Below, in pieces: positions 25,099 through 33,198 of a stretch of 64,000 nt of DNA. The notes beneath the pieces were generated by a model. The model saw nothing but the letters and a program-made list of their open reading frames with translations. It did no database searches and was not told the DNA's origin. The translations under genes and the position numbers were made by a program. This stretch comes from Alicyclobacillus suci (GTDB lineage: Bacteria > Bacillota > Bacilli > Alicyclobacillales > Alicyclobacillaceae), in the NCBI RefSeq assembly GCF_017329615.1, contig NZ_JAFMTW010000004.1:62001-126000 (forward strand), in the 5' to 3' direction. Positions within the stretch are counted from its first letter, which is position 1; the number at the start of each line of letters is the position of its first letter.

Positions 25099-26658
25099 TC
25101 AGCGCGACTGCGTGCCGAGCACCCGCTCGCGCACGTTCTCCACGGGCACGATGGTCGTTTGTCCTGTTCGCCTGTCCATGAGTTCAACGCCACCCGCCGC
25201 AAGGGAGCGGGCACTCACGGTGATGCGCGTCGGCATCCCGAATAAGTCGGCGTCGCTAAACTTGATTCCGGGGCGCAGTGCCCGATCATCCCAGATGGCA
25301 TTCTCCATCCCCAGCGCCTGGTACACGTTTTCTGCGGCGCCCACGATTGCTGCATCGTCGCCGACACTGACGATGTGTGTGGCATACGGCGCGACGCTGC
25401 GCGGCCACATCATCCCCGCCGCGTCGTGATGCTGTTCGAGAATGCAAGCCAACACGCGCGTGATACCGATGCCATAACAACCCATCACCGCCGGGATCGA
25501 CCGCCCATCGGCATCCGCCACCGATGCCCCCATCGCCTGACTGTACTTTGTTCCAAGTTTAAACGTATTCCCCGCCTCAATCCCACGCACCTCCCGCAAA
25601 GCGCCCCCGCAGCGCCCACACGCCATCCCTGCGCTCACGTTCGTGATATCCGCCGTCGCCACGGTCGCACATGTGGATAGGTCGCCCAAATGCGCGGCAA
25701 TCGCCGTCCAGGCCGACTTTGAATCAACCCCCTCGTCAACCACAACACGAACATCGAACGCCGCTTCGCGCGCGACGTCCGACGCCGCAGCCTCAGCCAA
25801 ATCCGCAATGCCAACGGCACGCGTCAGTTTTATCGGATTCACGTCGAGGTGTCTCGGGACCACCACCACGATCACGCCACCTGCCCCATCCCGATACACC
25901 TTCACCTGCAATTCATCGCACACGAGCCCACCGCTGGATTTCTGTGCCACCGCCACTTCCCGATTCGCTGCGTATCCGCAGCTGTCACAAATCAACAGCG
26001 TATCCTCACCCATCGGAGACAAAAACATAAATTCGTGCGCCATACCGCCACCCATCATCCCGGTATCCGACTCGACGGATACGATGTCCAAGCCACAACG
26101 CTTGAAAAATCGAACATAAGCCTCAAGCACTTTTTCGTAGTGCGCGTTCAAATCGTCAACCGTTAGGTGAAAGCTGTAGGCGTCCTTCATCAAGAATTCG
26201 CGCAGTCGAATCAGCCCTCCACGCGGACGCGGCTCGTCTCGAAATTTAGTCTGTATTTGGTACATCATCAGCGGCAGTGCGCGATACGATTGCACCATGC
26301 TGCGAAAAAAATCCGTGGCAGTTTCTTCATGCGTCATCGCCAAGACCATCGCCGCCCCCGCGCGGTCTGTCAAGCGGGCTAAATCAGGGCCGATACTCGA
26401 CAGCCGCCCAGACTGTTCCCACAACCCTGCCGGTTGCACCACCGGGAATAGCACCTCTTGTGCACCCAGCGCATCCATCTCCTCCCGCGCAATCGCCTCA
26501 ATGTGATGCAACGCCCGCACGGCGAGCGGCCCATATGTGTAAATCCCTGCGGACACGCGCCGCACGAACCCAGCGCGAATCAGCAACTGATGGCTGGTCA
26601 ATTGCGCGTCGGCCGGTACCTGACGCTCCGTTTTAAACACGAGATGGGACATTTTCAT
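25099..26658 (-). CDS. proS: Prolyl-tRNA synthetase, bacterial type with shortened insertion domain
   Basis: 519 residues. The class II catalytic core is clear (VLFPVVQPAGLWEQSGR, TSHQ, motif 2 QTKFRDEPRPRGGLIRLREF, motif 3 GCYGIGITRVLACILEQ), and so is the anticodon-binding domain at the C terminus. Bacterial ProS is normally about 565-575 residues with a 180-residue YbaK-like editing domain; here the insertion (about 225-360) is visibly shorter and the usual GXXXP loop region is not evident, so editing of Ala-tRNA(Pro) may be reduced. The ATG at 26658 follows GGAGGG at 8 nt. It is controlled by a T-box leader. Confidence 0.93.
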   Translation of the reverse strand: MKMSHLVFKTERQVPADAQLTSHQLLIRAGFVRRVSAGIYTYGPLAVRALHHIEAIAREEMDALGAQEVLFPVVQPAGLWEQSGRLSSIGPDLARLTDRAGAAMVLAMTHEETATDFFRSMVQSYRALPLMMYQIQTKFRDEPRPRGGLIRLREFLMKDAYSFHLTVDDLNAHYEKVLEAYVRFFKRCGLDIVSVESDTGMMGGGMAHEFMFLSPMGEDTLLICDSCGYAANREVAVAQKSSGGLVCDELQVKVYRDGAGGVIVVVVPRHLDVNPIKLTRAVGIADLAEAAASDVAREAAFDVRVVVDEGVDSKSAWTAIAAHLGDLSTCATVATADITNVSAGMACGRCGGALREVRGIEAGNTFKLGTKYSQAMGASVADADGRSIPAVMGCYGIGITRVLACILEQHHDAAGMMWPRSVAPYATHIVSVGDDAAIVGAAENVYQALGMENAIWDDRALRPGIKFSDADLFGMPTRITVSARSLAAGGVELMDRRTGQTTIVPVENVRERVLGTQSR

Positions 26659-26952
26659 CGCAAAATCCCTCCAAAAAACAAAAATAACCCCGCCCATCAA
26701 AGGGCGAGGTTGAACTCGCGGTACCACCTTTATTCGCCGCCCACTTCGGCGGCGCTCCACTCCAATCGGCTCTGGCTTCCATCATGCACGAACCAGAACG
26801 AATCGGTGCCTTGCGATAACGGGAGGCGACCGGGCGACTCATCATCGCCAGCTCTGGGGTGGGTTCACTGGAGGTTCACAGCCTGATTTCTCACCAAGGT
26901 AATCAGGTCTCTTGTCTGCGCTCTCCGGCTACTGGCCCCTTCAACACTGATT
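26659..26952 (-). promoter_or_regulatory. T-box riboswitch leader of proS
   Basis: The minus-strand leader has the T-box core AGGTGGTACCGCG at 26717-26729, followed by a terminator stem (26687-26695 / 26702-26710) and a long T-rich run (26672-26685) before the ribosome site. In stem I, GAACCT (CCU at 26872-26874) and a nearby GAACCC (26861-26863) are possible specifier triplets; both are proline codons, as expected for proS. Uncharged tRNA(Pro) would stabilise the antiterminator. Confidence 0.93.
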
Positions 26953-26958
26953 ATCGAA

Positions 26959-26988
26959 TATATAGACACTTTCGACAGCGGATGTCAA
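26959..26988 (-). promoter_or_regulatory. Sigma-A promoter of proS
   Basis: A perfect TTGACA (26983-26988) and TATATA (26959-26964) are separated by 18 nt on the minus strand, placing the start of transcription near 26952, just before T-box stem I. Confidence 0.8.
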
Positions 26989-27120
26989 TAGGGTGGGGAT
27001 GTAGGCGGGCCGGGGCGGGGTGGTGCAGGGCCAGGGCGGATCAGGCGACCATCGGCGTGAGGGCGGGATCGTCCGCTGCAGGACGTCGGAGTCATCTGGG
27101 CTGCTCGCCGGGAGTGGCCC

Positions 27121-27330
27121 ACGGCTGTGACATAAGGCAGAATATCTGCCCTATTTTCGGGATTTGGGCGACCTCAGGGCAATTAGGGCACGCAAAATAC
27201 CTTATTTACTCAAATGCCGCCCGATAAAGGCGAAAAGTCGGCCATTAGGGCAGATTTCATGTCTTATCGGCCCTCAATCACGCCCGCGCGTCTTAATAAG
27301 ACATCCGGCGCCAATCGCAACGGACAAAAC
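27121..27330. repeat. Dispersed intergenic repeat, copy A
   Basis: Shares about 130-170 bp with copy B at 38005-38190: CTTATTTACT, GCCCGATAAA, GCAGATTT-ATG, and a terminal GTCTTA/TAAGAC dyad at 27290-27302 occur in the same order. It also contains internal degenerate repeats beginning at 27131, 27181 and 27243. It sits in the gap 26989-27372 between the proS promoter and the 3' end of the pilus operon. The stretch 26990-27120 is G-rich with no ORF or promoter seen. Confidence 0.75.
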
Positions 27331-27372
27331 CGAATCACCATCCGCAGCCGGAGAGGCCCCGTCACCAGGACC

Positions 27373-27975
27373 TCAGTTGCTCGGCGCGTAATACGCCAAC
27401 AAATTTATATCCGCCTGTGTGTGCCCGTTCTGCGGTTGCAAGTTGACGGTTGTCACGTCCAGCAGCCGTGGAGCGTCGTGCAGCCCTTCCAGAAATGCTT
27501 CGACCTGCGCACTACTGCCTTGCACCGCCAACTGAAGGCTGATATTTGGCAGCACTTGCCCGCCACCTGTTGTTCCCGTCTGGTTTGCAGAAGATGCATT
27601 CGTGGTCGTAGTAGATTCGTCCGTCGAATTCGCCGCACTTGCGGCCGCTATGCTGACGACCCTTACACCCGTCTCTGCGGCTACTTTTGCAAAGGTTGCG
27701 AGGAGGCCTGATTCATCCGCGTCACTCGGCAGTGTGATGGATTTCGCCCCCGTCCCACTTTGAGGAGCCACCGTGTTCGGCGACGGAGATGACGAAGCAT
27801 GGGTACTTGAGGCGCGGTTGGCGATGGATTGCTGCAAATTCGCAACCTCGCCCCGGAGGCTTAAAAGCTTGTCCCATTGCGGACGGAACCAAAACAAGTA
27901 CAGGAGGGCGATGAGTGCAAGCAGAAATACGGCGATGACCAGTTTGGTTTCCCGCGGTGTCAATTTCCGATTCAC
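27373..27975 (-). CDS. pilO: Type IV pilus assembly protein PilO-like
   Basis: 200 residues: short cytoplasmic N terminus, one membrane segment (about 11-30; LVIAVFLLALIALLYLFWF), a coiled coil (RGEVANLQQSIANR), a Ser/Thr/Asn-rich part, and a ferredoxin-like C-terminal fold ending in the QADINLLAYYA strand. This is the PilO layout; PilO pairs with PilN in the inner-membrane alignment complex. The GTG start overlaps the pilN stop as GTGA and has GGGGGG 9 nt upstream. It is the last gene of the pilus operon. Confidence 0.8.
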   Translation of the reverse strand: MNRKLTPRETKLVIAVFLLALIALLYLFWFRPQWDKLLSLRGEVANLQQSIANRASSTHASSSPSPNTVAPQSGTGAKSITLPSDADESGLLATFAKVAAETGVRVVSIAAASAANSTDESTTTTNASSANQTGTTGGGQVLPNISLQLAVQGSSAQVEAFLEGLHDAPRLLDVTTVNLQPQNGHTQADINLLAYYAPSN

Positions 27976-28565
27976 GGATTCGTGCCCCCCGTCTGTGTCG
28001 GTGCGATGGTCAGTTGGTACAGGTACTGCAGCGGAGCCTTGTTCGATCCATCCGCCGGCCCAACCATAACCGCCGTCTGGTTGGTGACGCCTAAGCTGAG
28101 GTTTTGCAGCGTGACTTGATGAACCCAGGCGTCTGAACTGAGCGCGTGTTCGAACGTCGAGACGGCGATGACGCCTGAACTTCGTCCCGAAACTTGTATT
28201 GACGATCCGCTCGCTTGAATGGTATCGACGGTCATGCCCCCTGGCAGCGCGTCGTGGATATCCTTGAGCTCTCGGGCCCAATCCGTTCGCGCTGCAGCCA
28301 GTGCCTCTGCCTGTTGTGTGATTCCTTGCGTCGAACCGCCACCCGCCTGGGCGGAATGTCCCTGCTGGTCAAGCGATTGAGTCAAATGGTTCACCTGCTC
28401 AGTATACCGCGCCTGTGTCGCGTAGAACCAAACTTGCATGGCGACCAAACACGCGACGATGACGGCAATAGGTGCTGCAATAACCAGCCATTTGCGCGAT
28501 GGGCTGTGCCACTGTGATTGGGTACTCCGCGGTTTCGAGACTCTCGGAAGTAAGTTAATATCCAC
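27972..28565 (-). CDS. pilN: Type IV pilus assembly protein PilN-like
   Basis: 197 residues. It opens with MDINLLPR, the conserved PilN peptide that docks on PilM, followed by one membrane segment (about 28-48), a coiled coil and a periplasm-type beta/alpha domain with the fimbrial-assembly pattern (MTVDTIQASGSSIQVSGRSS). The GTG start has GAGGAG 8 nt upstream; only 5 nt separate it from pilM. It forms the membrane alignment complex with PilM and PilO. Confidence 0.88.
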   Translation of the reverse strand: MDINLLPRVSKPRSTQSQWHSPSRKWLVIAAPIAVIVACLVAMQVWFYATQARYTEQVNHLTQSLDQQGHSAQAGGGSTQGITQQAEALAAARTDWARELKDIHDALPGGMTVDTIQASGSSIQVSGRSSGVIAVSTFEHALSSDAWVHQVTLQNLSLGVTNQTAVMVGPADGSNKAPLQYLYQLTIAPTQTGGTNP

Positions 28566-28570
28566 GCCGT

Positions 28571-29671
28571 TTACTCCTCACGCATCGCTAGTCCAATGGC
28601 GGCTGTGTAATCGACCGAAACGGAATCATCACCCGCAATCAAGCGCCCGCGTCGCCCAGCGATGAAGTTGGTTTCAATCACATCCTGAAATGACAGCGCC
28701 CGTACAACGACGCCTGTCCTATCCGTGATGTTTGCCTGCTGGTGCGGATTTAACAAGTGACTGCCCGTCATGATAATCTCCTGAAATTGTGCCGACCGCT
28801 GATTGAGCGTGTACTGAAAGAAATTCATGGTGCGTTCCAACTCGGACGCAATCCGCCCCACATAATCCGACAAAGACAAAACTTCAAGCGACGGATGCAC
28901 GCGCGCGGGCGTGGTGACAGGCAGCGACGATTCGTCAGTGGCGGCCATCGCCGTCGCATTCATGACACGCTCGTCGACGCCTTCGCCAAACCCGCCTTCC
29001 AGCGGGCTACCCGTTTTGTCGCCTAAAATCACGGGAACATCTCTCGTCAAATAAAGTAGTCCTCCATGAAATACGTGGACACTTGTGCCATGCGTATCCA
29101 TCTCCGTCAAAATAAACGTCTCCGGCAATTCAACCACCCGCCGCAATACGCGAAACTTAGCCAACGGGCGAATATCAATCGATGCCACTTTGAGTTTCCG
29201 CTTGCGCAATCGTTCCACGAGCGGGCGAATAAAAGCGCCATCGGCCGCTATCAAAATCACACTCACGTTGTCGCCCTCACTCTGATCCGGCGAAGCAGGG
29301 CATCGAACAAAATCAAATACCACCTCGGCAAACGGCAAGTGAATCGTGCTAGTCAACTCAAACTCGATAACCTCCCGCAACTCCTCGTCTGTGAAGTTGG
29401 GTAGCGTGAGTTGTCGAATCACAGTGTACACACCGGGGATGGACACGTGCACACGTTTGCCCCGCACCTTGTAACCGTGAAGTGCGTGGTCGATGAGCTG
29501 TTCCAGGCGAATCCAATCAATATCATCACCGCCGTGGAAGACACCCGCTTCCACGGGCTGCCCGCTCATCTGCTGCAGTCGCAGCGTCTGCCCCACCTGA
29601 AGTTCCACCACGCGAATGGCATCCAATCCAATATCTAATCCAATCCTACTGATGCCCTGTCCCCGCGCCAT
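28571..29671 (-). CDS. pilM: Type IV pilus assembly protein PilM
   Basis: 366 residues of the actin-like PilM fold: IGLDIGLDAIRVVEL near the N terminus is the phosphate-1 loop, and YTVIRQLTLPNFTDEELREV followed by IEFELTSTIHLPFAEVVFDF matches the family core. PilM is a cytoplasmic ATP-binding protein that binds the PilN tail and links the pilus motor to the membrane complex. The ATG has a GGGAG site. The gene follows the bactofilin-like pseudopilin gene at 11 nt. Confidence 0.9.
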   Translation of the reverse strand: MARGQGISRIGLDIGLDAIRVVELQVGQTLRLQQMSGQPVEAGVFHGGDDIDWIRLEQLIDHALHGYKVRGKRVHVSIPGVYTVIRQLTLPNFTDEELREVIEFELTSTIHLPFAEVVFDFVRCPASPDQSEGDNVSVILIAADGAFIRPLVERLRKRKLKVASIDIRPLAKFRVLRRVVELPETFILTEMDTHGTSVHVFHGGLLYLTRDVPVILGDKTGSPLEGGFGEGVDERVMNATAMAATDESSLPVTTPARVHPSLEVLSLSDYVGRIASELERTMNFFQYTLNQRSAQFQEIIMTGSHLLNPHQQANITDRTGVVVRALSFQDVIETNFIAGRRGRLIAGDDSVSVDYTAAIGLAMREE

Positions 29672-29682
29672 ACATCTCCCAC

Positions 29683-31047
29683 CTAAATCTCCGTTATCGA
29701 CTTGAGTGTATATCCACTACCACTAGGCCGCGACGACACGGGGCAACTGGCGGATTGAACATACGGATTCGCCGCAAACGAGCCACCATTCCCGCGGGTG
29801 CCCAGTGCAATCGCCGCCTCTTGCTGGACTTTGACCGTCGTGCCTGAATTTTGATAGAGATACTGATCTACGCACAGATTCCCATCAATCAACAGGGAGC
29901 TCCCGCTGTTCATCAGGACCCATCCATCTTTCTCACTCGTCCCGTTCGTCGTAGTCGATGCCACGACTGCATCCCCTTTGACATGCAAGGTCGCCCCCGC
30001 ATCTACAGTCACTGGCCCTGTTTCTATCAGACTACCATCTATCGTCAAATTGCCGTTGCTATTCACCGTGACGCCACCCTGGATGCTCGCATTTTGCGCA
30101 ATCGTAAAGCCTGTATTGACCGAAAGTGCGGTTCCATCCGCCAAACTTCCTACCTGCAATTGTGATCCACTGTTAATATTCAACGTTTGACAAGACAATT
30201 GCCCAGAAATAGTCAACTTCCCGCTCACCGTCACCGTGTTGGCAATCACATCACCGTCAATGGTGGCCGTCCCACCGGAGTTCAACGTGACATTCGTCGC
30301 ATCAAGTGATCCGTGAACCGTCAACGTCGCCCCGCTGTTCGCAACGACGCTACCCGTGACCAGCTCCTTCATATCCCCCGCGGTGTCGCCATAGGTCATG
30401 GTGCCACTGTTCAAGTTCAAATCCGTCGGATTGCCGTCCGCTGTACTAGAGTGGATCACGATATATGGCCCTGACCCCTTCGTCTCCTCAGCGGCATCGA
30501 CTTGAGCTTGGCTGGTCGCGTTGCCATCCGCGACGTACTCACTCGAATATTGGCTGTAAGGATACGGGTTCTGCGTCTGTCGTACAGGCACGGTAGAACT
30601 GGTAGAACCAGCACCAGATGACTGGAAGGTGACGTCGAGTGTGATAGACGATCCACCCTTCGACACCCGCACAACCTCATGAATCGTCCCACTCGAATCG
30701 GTATAAGAATCCGTAATCGTGGCCGTATAGCCCTGCGCGTCCAATTGTTGCGTGGCATCCCCTGTCACTTTCGCCACCCCGTCAGCGTCCGTCAGCTCCG
30801 ACTGCTCCTTGGTCGCTGTGTCACTAATAATCTCTTCGATATTCGACAAGTCATTCTGAATCTCCGTGTCACTCGTCAAGTGCCCGACCGTCTCCGTCTG
30901 CAACCCGCGCACCCCGGTGCCCCTCACATAAGACGCCGCAAACATCGCCGCACTGACAAGGGTCACCATGACGACGCCGAGCATCAGCACCCAAAGAAGC
31001 GTGTAGCCTTCTTCACCCTGATTTCGCTTTCTCCGCATTCTCCTCAT
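29683..31047 (-). CDS. Pseudopilin-like protein with bactofilin-like beta repeats
   Basis: 454 residues. A basic N terminus (RRMRRKRNQGEEG) leads into YTLLWVLMLGVVMVTLVSAA, which looks like a prepilin-type signal or PilX-type anchor. After about residue 190 the chain is a run of short beta repeats rich in Asn, Gly, Ser and Thr (LDATNVTLNSGGTATIDGDV, ANTVTVSGKLTISGQL), as in bactofilins or right-handed beta-helices. ATG 31047 lies 5 nt after the preceding stop; the longer ATG 31071 has no ribosome site. Between minor pilins and pilM, it may be a pilus-tip or export-platform protein. Confidence 0.65.
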   Translation of the reverse strand: MRRMRRKRNQGEEGYTLLWVLMLGVVMVTLVSAAMFAASYVRGTGVRGLQTETVGHLTSDTEIQNDLSNIEEIISDTATKEQSELTDADGVAKVTGDATQQLDAQGYTATITDSYTDSSGTIHEVVRVSKGGSSITLDVTFQSSGAGSTSSTVPVRQTQNPYPYSQYSSEYVADGNATSQAQVDAAEETKGSGPYIVIHSSTADGNPTDLNLNSGTMTYGDTAGDMKELVTGSVVANSGATLTVHGSLDATNVTLNSGGTATIDGDVIANTVTVSGKLTISGQLSCQTLNINSGSQLQVGSLADGTALSVNTGFTIAQNASIQGGVTVNSNGNLTIDGSLIETGPVTVDAGATLHVKGDAVVASTTTNGTSEKDGWVLMNSGSSLLIDGNLCVDQYLYQNSGTTVKVQQEAAIALGTRGNGGSFAANPYVQSASCPVSSRPSGSGYTLKSITEI

Positions 31048-31051
31048 CTCA

Positions 31052-31786
31052 TCACCGCTGCTCTGCGTCATGGTAACCGGCTGTCAACACAAACGTCGCT
31101 GGTTTACCGCCCGCCGTCTGATAAGTCGTAGACAGGCGAATGATAAAACTATTGACAAACTTACATTGATAAGAAGCATCAAATGGAAACCCGGCGTCGC
31201 CGATGAATTGCGGGAAATCCCACGTCACCTGTAGGCCGCTCTGATAAAAATTAGCGTCTTGTTGGAGTGTGGCAAAATCCATCGTCGTACCACACGCCGT
31301 CGGAGACGTCTCTGGTACATTCGTTGTAAAGGCGACGCTGTATGTTCCATCGGGAAGTTGCGTAAACACCAGTGCCCCGAACCGATGCGGATGAACCAAG
31401 GCCAACGACTGATTTGCCGAATTCCCTGTATCGTTACTCACCACAGTGTTCGTATTGTACAACCATGGGATATTTCCTGTGGCATTCGCGGGCACCATGG
31501 TCGAATTTTGATCATACAACCACAACACAACCTGCTTCGTGGGGGTCTGTTGATACTGAACTTGAACATAGTGCGCCTTGTGCAGCTCTGTATTCAATAA
31601 TTGATTGGTCAGTAAGACTTTTCGCTCGGCGGCGTTGTAACCAATAAGGCTGATAGCCCGCTCTGCAGAGGGCCACAGCACGGCCAATATCACTGCGCCG
31701 ACAATCGTCGAAATGACGATAGCGGCAAGGAGTTCGATAAGCGTAACACCCTGATTCTCCTGCCGTAGGCGCTGCCATTGACGCAT
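31052..31786 (-). CDS. Minor prepilin, PilW-like
   Basis: 244 residues with a type III signal: short basic leader, then QG|VTLIELLAAIVISTIVGAVI, where cleavage after Gly by prepilin peptidase is expected and Glu5 of the mature protein is present. The rest is a beta-rich globular head with two Cys (SPTACGTTMDF, ASYQCKFVNS) that could form a disulfide. It likely joins the pilus as a priming or tip subunit. GGAGG lies 7 nt before the ATG. Confidence 0.85.
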   Translation of the reverse strand: MRQWQRLRQENQGVTLIELLAAIVISTIVGAVILAVLWPSAERAISLIGYNAAERKVLLTNQLLNTELHKAHYVQVQYQQTPTKQVVLWLYDQNSTMVPANATGNIPWLYNTNTVVSNDTGNSANQSLALVHPHRFGALVFTQLPDGTYSVAFTTNVPETSPTACGTTMDFATLQQDANFYQSGLQVTWDFPQFIGDAGFPFDASYQCKFVNSFIIRLSTTYQTAGGKPATFVLTAGYHDAEQR

Positions 31787-31797
31787 GTCTCTTCCTC

Positions 31798-32349
31798 CTA
31801 CGACAGTTGATACGCAGGTGCCTGAACAGTGGCTTTGCGACCATTAGGATCTATGACGGTAATGGTAAAGTTGCGTGTCAACTGACTGCCCTGCGCGCCA
31901 CTGACCGTGTACGTGACATCATAGGTATATCCCGTACTGCCAATCTGCCCGGAACTCGTCGCTGTACCGATACGCTGCCCCGCATCTGCGGTGAGATAGA
32001 TGTTAAACACAATAGGTGACGACGCACTCGAAGTGGTCAGTTCGTTGCCGACAAGCCGCACGGGAATCGTGCTATCGGCCTGGTCAACCGCGCTTGTTCC
32101 ATAGGTTTCACGCAGTGACTCGGCAATCTCGGTGGCGTAGCCCAGGGCGTGATCATACTGTGTTGTCGCCAATGTGCCCTTTTGCACCGACTGGATGGCC
32201 GCGAGAACGGCTGTCAGGAGCAACGCCAGAATTGCAACCGAAGCCAGGACCTCGATGAGCGTAAATCCACCGTCCGAATCACCACTTGAATTCACTTTGC
32301 AATGCGCTTGGCTGTTCTGTTTACGTGCTCGCATACTGAGTAGCTTCAT
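31798..32349 (-). CDS. Minor prepilin, PilV/GspI-like
   Basis: 183 residues. A long polar leader (about 28 residues) ends in GG|FTLIEVLASVAILALLLTAV, a textbook prepilin cleavage site with Glu5. The small C-terminal domain is mostly beta. It is likely a minor pilin that primes assembly. The ATG has GGAG at about 10 nt. The 144-nt gap between it and the major pilin gene carries a GATTGGC/GCCAATC inverted repeat (about 32432-32461) that might partly terminate transcription after the major pilin. Confidence 0.85.
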   Translation of the reverse strand: MKLLSMRARKQNSQAHCKVNSSGDSDGGFTLIEVLASVAILALLLTAVLAAIQSVQKGTLATTQYDHALGYATEIAESLRETYGTSAVDQADSTIPVRLVGNELTTSSASSPIVFNIYLTADAGQRIGTATSSGQIGSTGYTYDVTYTVSGAQGSQLTRNFTITVIDPNGRKATVQAPAYQLS

Positions 32350-32493
32350 GCCGGCCTATCTCCAACGCTCATCAACTTGCGACTCCCCCACCGCGAAAGG
32401 CGTGAGTCCCTTTTCAAAATCCCAATGGAAGATTGGCCCCCCAATACGTGAGGAGCCAATCGACGACTACGCTAGTGACTACCCTAGTGAAGA

Positions 32494-33060
32494 TTAACTT
32501 CCTGAACTCGTGGAGCCTGCTGGATAGATATAATACGTCGTGCCGCCGCCAAATGAAAACGGCGCAGCCTCGGAGTTAGTAGACTGATCTGAGGTGGTGA
32601 TGGTCCAATCTCCGTCCGTGCCCGTTTGTGCCTTCGGCACCTCGTCCAGATAACCGCCTGTCTGTCCAGTGGTTCCACTCCCGGATGTAATCCCCTTCAC
32701 CAAAACATCATACATATTGTCTGTGTTACTACCAAATGTAACATTCACAGTGGTATCGGTCTCATCGGGTGCCAGCGTACCAGAATCACCTGTCCCAAAG
32801 CTTAGCGTCATCGTCCCATCGCCACTTTGCGTACTTTCGTAATCAAAGTCCGCGCGCTGCAGCGCATCGATGATAATCTTCTCATTATCCTTATCCGTAT
32901 TGATTTTCGACTTATTAATCTGTCCCATAATGACGGGAATGGCTACCGCCGCAATAATCGCGAGAATGACGACCACGGCCAACAACTCAATCAGTGTGAC
33001 ACCCTTTTCCTCGTTTAGCCGCTGCAACCACATTTGCAGCCTTTTCACCCATGTTCTCAT
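32494..33060 (-). CDS. Major type IV prepilin, PilA/ComGC-like
   Basis: 188 residues. The leader MRTWVKRLQMWLQRLNEEKG precedes VTLIELLAVVVILAIIAAVA, with cleavage expected after Gly20, followed by the PVIMGQINKSKINTDKDNEK spine typical of pilins. The head is Gly/Ser/Thr-rich and ends in a serine-rich tail. First pilin of the operon and the strongest consensus, so probably the main subunit. The ATG at 33060 is chosen because an upstream ATG would add a 20-residue polar extension. Confidence 0.85.
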   Translation of the reverse strand: MRTWVKRLQMWLQRLNEEKGVTLIELLAVVVILAIIAAVAIPVIMGQINKSKINTDKDNEKIIIDALQRADFDYESTQSGDGTMTLSFGTGDSGTLAPDETDTTVNVTFGSNTDNMYDVLVKGITSGSGTTGQTGGYLDEVPKAQTGTDGDWTITTSDQSTNSEAAPFSFGGGTTYYIYPAGSTSSGS

Positions 33061-33198
33061 TCGCCCTTGTCTCTCCCCTGATTTTTTTCGTATGTCTGAG
33101 ATGCCTGTCTCGCCCTTCAAACCTATGTAATCCAGGTACTAACCCGAGAATTACCTACCCTTATCACAATCTATCTATGAAAAAACTATGCCGCATAC

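Noticed and set aside
26659-26760. N-terminal extension of ProS
   Set aside because: The sequence is the T-box terminator and antiterminator region; the conserved protein begins at 26658 behind GGAGGG.
27976-28281. 102-residue N-terminal extension of the PilO frame
   Set aside because: It overlaps pilN in another frame, has no membrane or conserved features, and the GTG at 27975 has a ribosome site and GTGA overlap.
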